DNA of 19,005 nucleotides from CBCPMX01 sp965120355 (GTDB lineage Bacteria; Bacillota; Clostridia; Oscillospirales; Oscillospiraceae). The stretch is taken from the NCBI GenBank assembly GCA_965120355.1, contig CBCPMX010000083.1, positions 1 to 19,005 of the forward strand, in the 5' to 3' direction. This document shows, in pieces, positions 14,334 to 19,005 of this stretch. The number at the start of each line of letters is the position of its first letter. Position 1 is the stretch's first letter. Under the pieces are notes generated by a model. It was not told where the DNA came from and made no database searches. It saw only the letters and a program-made list of their open reading frames with translations. Position numbers and translations under genes: made by a program.

Positions 14334-15613
14334 AAAAACTGGACTATCCAAGACTGCGGGAAACGGTCTATGCCGAGACGCTTCCCAATGGACTGCAGAT
14401 TCTGGTGGCGCCGCGTCCCGGGTTTGCAAAAAAGTTTGCGTATTTTGCCACAGACTACGGCTCTATCGATACAGCTTTCCAGTTGGACGGCGAACGCGTT
14501 CAAACGCCAAATGGGGTGGCGCACTACCTGGAGCATAAAATGTTTGATATGCCTGACGGAGATGTGATGCAGCGATTCGCCGAAAGCGGCGCCAGCCCCA
14601 ATGCTTATACCAGCTACGATATGACAGCCTACTATTTTGAATGCACGGATCAGTTTGAAAAGAACCTGCGGCTGCTGCTGGAGTTCGTCTCCACGCCCTA
14701 TTTTACGGAAGAGAGCGTCCAGAAAGAGCAGGGCATCATCGGCCAGGAGATCCGCATGTATGAAGATAATCCGAGTTCTCGAGTTTTCGAGAACTTGTAC
14801 GCAGCCATGTACCACCACCATCCGGTCAAGACCTCCATCGCCGGCACTGTGGAGTCTATTGCCCGGATCACGCCGGAAACATTGAACCTCTGCCACCGGG
14901 CGTTCTATGACCCGTCCAATATGGTCTTGTGTGTGGCTGGTGACGTGGACCCGGAGCAAGTGGTCCTGCTGGCCAAAGAATGCCTGCCGGCGCAGCCCGG
15001 CGGCGTGTCTGACCGGGACTATGGCCTGGAAGAGCCGCTGACCCCGAAGGAACGCCGCGTAGAAGCACAGATGGAAGTGGCTATGCCCATGTTTGCCGTA
15101 GGCTTCAAGGCGGTTCCGCCTGCCCGTGGAGAACAGACCCATATGGCAGAGTTGCTGGGAGATCTGGCGGCAGAGGTCTGGGCAGGGGAGTCTTCTCCGC
15201 TGTTTGCCAGACTCTACGAGGAAAATCTCATTGACTTTGGCTTTTCTGTAGGCTATGACAGCATGAAGGGGGTAGGCATGATTGCAGCCTCCGGTGACAG
15301 CCGTGATCCGGACGCAGTCTATGCAGCGCTTCTGGACGAGGCCCGGCGTATTGCGCGGGAAGGCGTGGACGAAGCCCTGTTCCAGCGGCTGAAAAAGTCC
15401 GCCTTGGGCCGCAGAATGCGGGAGTTGGACAGCTTCTCCGCCGTGTGCGCTCGATTGGCAGGGAGCTGTTTCGATGGCTTTGAGTTTCATAAATTCCCGG
15501 AGCTGTACGAGCAGATTACGGCAGACCAGGTGGCGCAATTCCTCAGTCAGACGGTGGTGCCGGAACGGTCGTGCATGTCTGTCATCTACCCCATAAAGGA
15601 GGCGGAAGCGTGA
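14330..15613 (+). CDS. ymfH: M16-family zinc peptidase YmfH
   Basis: This 427-residue M16 metallopeptidase has an intact inverted zinc motif HYLEH (65-69: ligands His65 and His69, base Glu68) and the third ligand about 71 residues later, probably Glu140 in GIIGQEIRMYEDNP. SGASPNAYTSYDMTAYYFE (86-104) is the typical M16 substrate-binding strand. It should be the catalytic partner of YmfF. Members of this pair are cytoplasmic, and in Bacillus are linked by annotation to modification of elongation factor P; the natural substrate is unsettled. Start and stop overlap both neighbours (4 bp with ymfF, 1 bp with lgt). Confidence 0.9.
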   Translation: MKKLDYPRLRETVYAETLPNGLQILVAPRPGFAKKFAYFATDYGSIDTAFQLDGERVQTPNGVAHYLEHKMFDMPDGDVMQRFAESGASPNAYTSYDMTAYYFECTDQFEKNLRLLLEFVSTPYFTEESVQKEQGIIGQEIRMYEDNPSSRVFENLYAAMYHHHPVKTSIAGTVESIARITPETLNLCHRAFYDPSNMVLCVAGDVDPEQVVLLAKECLPAQPGGVSDRDYGLEEPLTPKERRVEAQMEVAMPMFAVGFKAVPPARGEQTHMAELLGDLAAEVWAGESSPLFARLYEENLIDFGFSVGYDSMKGVGMIAASGDSRDPDAVYAALLDEARRIAREGVDEALFQRLKKSALGRRMRELDSFSAVCARLAGSCFDGFEFHKFPELYEQITADQVAQFLSQTVVPERSCMSVIYPIKEAEA

Positions 15614-16629
15614 TGGGAGCAATCTCCTTTCCCTCGCTTGGCATTGAAGTCAATCCCTCGCCGGTAGCGTTTACGATCTTTGGGAAACCGATCTATTGGT
15701 ACGGCATTATCATTGCCGTGGGGTTTGCCCTGGCGGTGATCTATGCATTGAAGCGATGCAGCCAGTTTGGCCTGACACAAGACAATATTCTGGACATGTT
15801 GATTGTGACGGTGCCCATGGCCATTATCGGCGCGCGGGCCTATTACTGCATTTTTTATTGGGACGAACGGTATGCAGCAGACCCCATTTCGGTGCTGTAT
15901 ATTTGGGAAGGCGGCCTGGCCATTTACGGAGCGGTCATTGCGTCGATTTTGACGGTGCTGGTCTTTGCCAAGGTCAAGAAGCTGCGGGCCAGAACAATTT
16001 TGGATCTCGGCTCTCTGGGCATGATGATTGGTCAGATGATTGGACGTTGGGGCAATTTTATCAACCGGGAGGCCCACGGCAGCGAAACAGACAGCTTTTT
16101 CCGCATGGGACTGGAGGATGCGGCCGGGAAGGTTACATACTACCATCCCACCTTCCTCTATGAATCTGTGTGGAATCTGATCGGGTTTCTGCTGTTCCAT
16201 TTCCTGTCCAAGCGGCGGAAATATGACGGGCAGGTGTTTTTGTGGTATATGGCCTGGTACGGTCTGGGACGCGGAATCATTGAGGGACTGCGCACGGACA
16301 GCCTGTATCTGTTCGGCACGGGACTGCGAGTCAGCCAATTGCTGGGGTTTGTGTTCTGCCTGGTGGCCGTGGCAATATTGGCATACAACGCGCTGGCGAA
16401 AGAATTCGACGAGCGGGACTTGTATGTGAACGTAGTTGCGGCCCGCGAAGCCGCAGGAGAGGCGGAGACGGATACCCCTGCGCAGGCAGGTACGCTTTGT
16501 GAAGGGGAAACAGCCTCCGCAAACGAAGCGATTTCCACACAACAGCCGGATCTGCCTGATGTGCAGTCCGGAGAATCAGAAGCGGAAGAGAAGCAGGGAG
16601 GTGACCGTGATGTCAGCGACAATCATTGA
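15613..16629 (+). CDS. lgt: Prolipoprotein diacylglyceryl transferase
   Basis: This 338-residue integral membrane enzyme transfers diacylglycerol from phosphatidylglycerol to the lipobox cysteine of prolipoproteins, the first step of lipoprotein maturation. Several membrane spans are visible. The Lgt signature is GRWGNFINREAHG (144-156), and the other conserved elements are GARAYYCIFYW (73-83), IWEGGLAIYGA (98-108) and YHPTFLYES. It is longer than the usual 260-290 residues because of an acidic, low-complexity cytoplasmic tail (about 285-338), part of which overlaps the ribosome binding site and first codons of folD (20-bp overlap). The start is ATG 15613 with AAAGGAGG at 15595-15602. Two lipoproteins in this window (2020-2973 and 11045-12781) would be substrates. 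Confidence 0.95.
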   Translation: MGAISFPSLGIEVNPSPVAFTIFGKPIYWYGIIIAVGFALAVIYALKRCSQFGLTQDNILDMLIVTVPMAIIGARAYYCIFYWDERYAADPISVLYIWEGGLAIYGAVIASILTVLVFAKVKKLRARTILDLGSLGMMIGQMIGRWGNFINREAHGSETDSFFRMGLEDAAGKVTYYHPTFLYESVWNLIGFLLFHFLSKRRKYDGQVFLWYMAWYGLGRGIIEGLRTDSLYLFGTGLRVSQLLGFVFCLVAVAILAYNALAKEFDERDLYVNVVAAREAAGEAETDTPAQAGTLCEGETASANEAISTQQPDLPDVQSGESEAEEKQGGDRDVSDNH

Positions 16630-17467
16630 TGGGAAAGCCGTGGCGGCCAGCATGAAACAGCAGATAAAAGACAAGGTGTCCCTTCTGCAGGCCGGCGGCA
16701 TTCGGCCCGGTTTGGCTGTGATCCTTGTGGGCGACAATCCGGCATCCCGGGTCTATGTGACAAATAAGGAAAAAGACTGTGCCGAGTGCGGCATCTACTC
16801 CGAGGAATATGCCCTGCCGGCAGACATATCGGAGCAGCAGCTGCTGGAGTTGATTGACACGCTGAACCAGAGTGAGCGCATCCACGGCATTCTGGTACAG
16901 CTGCCGCTGCCGTCTCATCTCAGTGAGCAAACGGTGATTGGCGCCATTGTCCCGGAAAAAGATGTGGACGCTTTCCACCCCTATAACGTCGGCAGGATCA
17001 TGCAGGGCGAGTATCGCTTCCTGCCCTGTACACCGGCGGGGGTGATGGCGTTGCTGGATGCTTATGGCATTGACCCGGCAGGGAAACACTGCGTGGTGGT
17101 GGGCCGCAGCAACATTGTGGGCAAGCCCCAGGCGATGCTGCTGCTGCACCGCAACGGTACCGTGACCATCTGCCACTCCAGGACGCCGGATCTGGCGCAG
17201 GAGTGCCGCCGGGCGGATATCCTGATTTCCGCCGTCGGAAAACGGAACCTCATTACGGCGGATATGGTGAAAGAGGGGGCTGTGGTGATTGATGTTGCCA
17301 TGAACCGCAACGACGAAGGCAAGCTCTGCGGCGATGTGGACTTCGCCGCTGTGGCGGAAAAGGCGTCCTATATCACGCCGGTGCCCGGCGGTGTCGGCCC
17401 TATGACGCGGGTCATGCTGTTGCAGAACACCCTGACCGCGGCGGAACAACATGCGCGGCAGAACTAG
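16610..17467 (+). CDS. folD: Bifunctional methylene-THF dehydrogenase / methenyl-THF cyclohydrolase
   Basis: This 285-residue protein is of standard FolD length. It interconverts 5,10-methylene-, 5,10-methenyl- and 10-formyl-tetrahydrofolate with NADP(H). The catalytic Tyr49 and Lys53 are in RVYVTNKEKD, the folate-site motif is VQLPLP (96-101), KDVDAFHP follows at 117-124 (DVDAF rather than the more common DVDGF), the nucleotide-binding loop is VVGRSNIVGKP (163-173), and the C-terminal signature is PVPGGVGPMTRVML. The start is ATG 16610 with AGGGAGG (16595-16601) at 8 nt, inside the end of lgt. It supplies 10-formyl-THF together with Fhs, encoded downstream. Confidence 0.97.
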   Translation: MSATIIDGKAVAASMKQQIKDKVSLLQAGGIRPGLAVILVGDNPASRVYVTNKEKDCAECGIYSEEYALPADISEQQLLELIDTLNQSERIHGILVQLPLPSHLSEQTVIGAIVPEKDVDAFHPYNVGRIMQGEYRFLPCTPAGVMALLDAYGIDPAGKHCVVVGRSNIVGKPQAMLLLHRNGTVTICHSRTPDLAQECRRADILISAVGKRNLITADMVKEGAVVIDVAMNRNDEGKLCGDVDFAAVAEKASYITPVPGGVGPMTRVMLLQNTLTAAEQHARQN

Positions 17468-17476
17468 GAGGAGAAT

Positions 17477-17845
17477 ATGGCGAACGGCAGCTTTTTGGGC
17501 CAAAAGGTGAAAATTACCGTGGTACGGATGCTGAAGCTGGACGATGTGGCCCGGGAATACGGCCAGATCCGGCCCGGTGCGGAAAGCGGGGACTTTATCC
17601 CCGACTGTCCCTTCTTCAAGGAGGGGCAGGAATTCATTGTGGAGACGGGTGGCAGTACCGACTGCAAACCCGCGGGCTTCTGTGACTGGGCCTGGGCCGA
17701 TGTGTGGAAGGATGTGCTGATGGTGGCCAATAAAGCCGGCGTTCTGCCGGATGGAGAGAAGGGAAATCAGGCGCCACAGTTCACATGCTGTACCGACGGC
17801 CTCCGGCCGGTGGTTTTCAAAGTGGAGTCTATGGAACTCTCTTGA
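17477..17845 (+). CDS. TIGR04076 family Cys-rich protein
   Basis: This 122-residue cytoplasmic protein matches the TIGR04076 pattern: VKITVV near the N-terminus, DCPFFKEGQEF (43-53), KPAGFCDWAWADVW (64-77) and CCTDGLRPVVFKVE (104-117). Cysteines 44, 63, 69, 104 and 105 sit in or beside these conserved blocks and could bind metal or be redox-active. No function is established to my knowledge. The start is ATG 17477 with AGGAGGAG, whose first bases overlap the folD stop, so it is coupled to folD. It is the last gene before the operon terminator, and lies between two one-carbon genes. The N-terminus is slightly longer than typical. Confidence 0.85.
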   Translation: MANGSFLGQKVKITVVRMLKLDDVAREYGQIRPGAESGDFIPDCPFFKEGQEFIVETGGSTDCKPAGFCDWAWADVWKDVLMVANKAGVLPDGEKGNQAPQFTCCTDGLRPVVFKVESMELS

Positions 17846-17874
17846 GCGCTCTGTGCATGCAGCAATACATAGAC

Positions 17875-17910
17875 CGCCGGCGCAAAGCAATCTTGCGCCG
17901 GCGATTTTTT
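17875..17910 (+). terminator. Strong Rho-independent terminator of the ymfF-folD operon
   Basis: CGCCGGCGCAA (17875-17885) and TTGCGCCGGCG (17893-17903) form a perfect 11-bp stem with a 7-nt loop, followed by A and a T6 tract. Confidence 0.95.
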
Positions 17911-17960
17911 AGCTGCCGCATTTCGCAGCGCATCCTTAGACAAATCTCTGCGTTTGTGCA

Positions 17961-17989
17961 TTGACAAGCCCGCAAAAATATGGTACGTT
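17961..17989 (+). promoter_or_regulatory. Extended -10 sigma-A promoter of fhs
   Basis: Perfect TTGACA (17961-17966), a 17-bp spacer ending in TGG, and TACGTT (17984-17989). The TGn extension helps offset the weak -10. Transcription would start about 17996, at or very near the 5' edge of the riboswitch. Confidence 0.8.
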
Positions 17990-17994
17990 AAATA

Positions 17995-18105
17995 TGGCCA
18001 TATGACTGACGGGAGTGGAATTGACCACAGGGAGTATGGCTGGCGGCGGTGCCGTCTGAAGCCGACCGTCTGGGCACATGCGCCTGGAGTTCGGCTTGCT
18101 TTTTT
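17995..18105 (+). promoter_or_regulatory. ZTP (pfl) riboswitch controlling fhs
   Basis: The aptamer of the pfl/ZTP class is visible. P1 is GCCATA (17997-18002) with TATGGC (18035-18040). Inside it lie the conserved TGACTGACGGGAG strand, a short hairpin (GTGG 18015-18018 with CCAC 18025-18028) and CAGGGAGT. About 20 nt on comes the hallmark 3' element CCGACCGTCTGGGCA (18062-18076). The class binds ZTP/ZMP, a purine intermediate that builds up when 10-formyl-THF is short, and usually turns expression on. Placement directly before formate-tetrahydrofolate ligase is the classical context. The 3' half overlaps a terminator hairpin, which gives the switching mechanism. Confidence 0.93.
18059..18105 (+). 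terminator. Riboswitch expression-platform terminator
   Basis: AAGCCGA (18059-18065) pairs with TCGGCTT (18091-18097), followed by GC and a T6 tract (18100-18105). The left arm overlaps the start of the conserved CCGACCG element of the aptamer, so ligand-stabilised folding and termination should exclude each other (an ON switch). Confidence 0.85.
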
Positions 18106-18166
18106 ACTCCGGCCATGGGAACCGATCCACCAAACAGCATATACAAACTGTAAAGGAGCGCGAACT

Positions 18167-19005
18167 ATGAAAACGGATATCCAAATCGCCCAGGAAGCTG
18201 TCATGCTGCCCATCGGCCAAGTCGCTGCACAGGCCGGTATCGACGAAAATTTGCTGGAGTATTATGGCAAAGTCAAGGCTAAGATTGACATCTCCTCTCT
18301 GCGGGACACACCGCGAAAGGCGAAGCTGATCCTGGTCACGGCCATCAATCCCACCCCTGCCGGAGAAGGTAAGACCACCACATCGGTTGGCCTTGCCGAC
18401 GCGCTGAAGCGGCTGGATAAAAACGTCCTGCTGTGTCTGCGGGAGCCGTCTCTCGGACCCGTATTCGGCATCAAGGGCGGCGCGGCCGGCGGCGGATACG
18501 CCCAGGTGGTGCCCATGGAGGACATCAATCTGCATTTTACTGGTGACTTCCACGCCATCGGCGCGGCCAACAATTTACTGGCTGCCATGATCGACAATCA
18601 CATCCAGCAGGGCAATGCGTTGGACATCGACGTCAAGAATATCACTTGGAAGCGCTGCGTGGATATGAACGACCGGCAGCTGCGGAATATTGTCTGCGGC
18701 CTCGGCGGCCGGATGCAGGGCGTACCCCGGGAGGATGGGTTTGACATCACTGTAGCCAGTGAGATTATGGCTGTGCTGTGTCTGGCATCGGATCTGATGG
18801 ATCTGAAGGCGCGTCTGGCCCGCATTATCATCGGCTACAACCGGGCAGGAGAACCTGTGACGGCGCACGACCTGAAGGCCGAAGGCGCTATGACAGTCCT
18901 GCTGAAAGATGCGATTAAGCCGAATCTGGTGCAGACCCTGGAGCATACCCCCGCGCTGATTCACGGCGGTCCCTTTGCCAATATTGCCCACGGCTGCAAT
19001 TCCAT
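18167..19005 (+). CDS. fhs: Formate-tetrahydrofolate ligase, 5' part (runs off window)
   Basis: The first 279 codons are present, about half of the family's usual length of roughly 550 residues; the end is cut by the window and not broken. The enzyme makes 10-formyl-THF from formate, THF and ATP, for purine synthesis, formyl-Met-tRNA and acetogenic-type one-carbon flux. The P-loop PTPAGEGKTTTSVG is at 62-75, followed by REPSLGPVFGIKGGAAGGGY and LHFTGDFHAIGAANNLLAA, all hallmark Fhs blocks. The start is ATG 18167 with AAAGGAG (18152-18158) at 8 nt. It lies 62 bp after the riboswitch terminator and is almost certainly under its control. It shares its product with FolD, encoded just upstream. 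Confidence 0.97.
   Translation, partial: MKTDIQIAQEAVMLPIGQVAAQAGIDENLLEYYGKVKAKIDISSLRDTPRKAKLILVTAINPTPAGEGKTTTSVGLADALKRLDKNVLLCLREPSLGPVFGIKGGAAGGGYAQVVPMEDINLHFTGDFHAIGAANNLLAAMIDNHIQQGNALDIDVKNITWKRCVDMNDRQLRNIVCGLGGRMQGVPREDGFDITVASEIMAVLCLASDLMDLKARLARIIIGYNRAGEPVTAHDLKAEGAMTVLLKDAIKPNLVQTLEHTPALIHGGPFANIAHGCNS

Noticed and set aside
16613..17890. Long - strand open frame of 425 codons opposite folD and the TIGR04076 gene
   Set aside because: folD motifs on the + strand are unambiguous; the antisense frame is His/Arg-rich without domains and runs across the terminator.
17995..18105. Tetrahydrofolate riboswitch as an alternative for the fhs leader
   Set aside because: The CCGACCGTCTGGGCA element and the GTGG/CCAC inner hairpin match the ZTP (pfl) class; the elements expected for a THF aptamer are not seen.
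1..19005. Mobile element, prophage, CRISPR array, tRNA or rRNA
   Set aside because: No transposase, integrase or phage genes, no regularly spaced repeats and no cloverleaf or rRNA-like stretches were found by reading both strands.

Overview
The window reads as chromosomal DNA of a fairly GC-rich member of the Clostridia (Bacillota), probably an Oscillospiraceae-like gut anaerobe. The basis is the gene content (YmfF/YmfH-type M16 peptidase pair, formate-tetrahydrofolate ligase under a ZTP riboswitch, TIGR04076 protein, membrane-anchored XRE regulator), AGGAGG-type ribosome binding sites and sigma-A-like promoters. The assignment is by gene content only; no 16S gene or other marker is present. 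Nineteen genes are called, seventeen on + and two on -. Coding is dense and no gene is clearly broken. I see no tRNA, rRNA, CRISPR array, transposase or phage gene.

Region 1 (1-3865): a small membrane-anchored XRE regulator (+); a two-gene - strand unit (MBL-fold hydrolase, then DUF1294 membrane protein); a face-to-face symmetric promoter at 1775-1806; then a + strand pair of a lipoprotein nuclease with a C-terminal Cys-containing domain and an Eis-like GNAT acetyltransferase.

Region 2 (3866-6910): two different PF00756-type alpha/beta-hydrolase esterases followed by an ATP-grasp ligase. These look like a small module that forms and cleaves an acyl or peptidyl bond on an unknown substrate.

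Region 3 (6911-12835): the most accessory-looking part. An AraC-family regulator with its own consensus-like promoter and terminator is followed by three tightly coupled, divergent NTF2/SnoaL-like paralogs and a lipoprotein solute-binding protein with no permease or ATPase beside it. Direct repeats CTCATTTTC spaced 20 bp lie just upstream of the trio and are candidate AraC operators. This is the best candidate here for an undescribed system, perhaps uptake and dehydration, isomerisation or cyclisation of a small (possibly aromatic or polyketide-like) molecule. The substrate cannot be read from sequence.

Region 4 (12836-19005): a housekeeping operon ymfF-ymfH-lgt-folD-TIGR04076 with overlapping or near-overlapping genes, closed by a strong terminator at 17875-17910. 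It is followed by a TTGACA promoter, a ZTP (pfl) riboswitch with overlapping terminator, and the start of fhs, which runs off the window. FolD and Fhs both supply 10-formyl-tetrahydrofolate, and the riboswitch senses the purine intermediate that accumulates when that cofactor is short.
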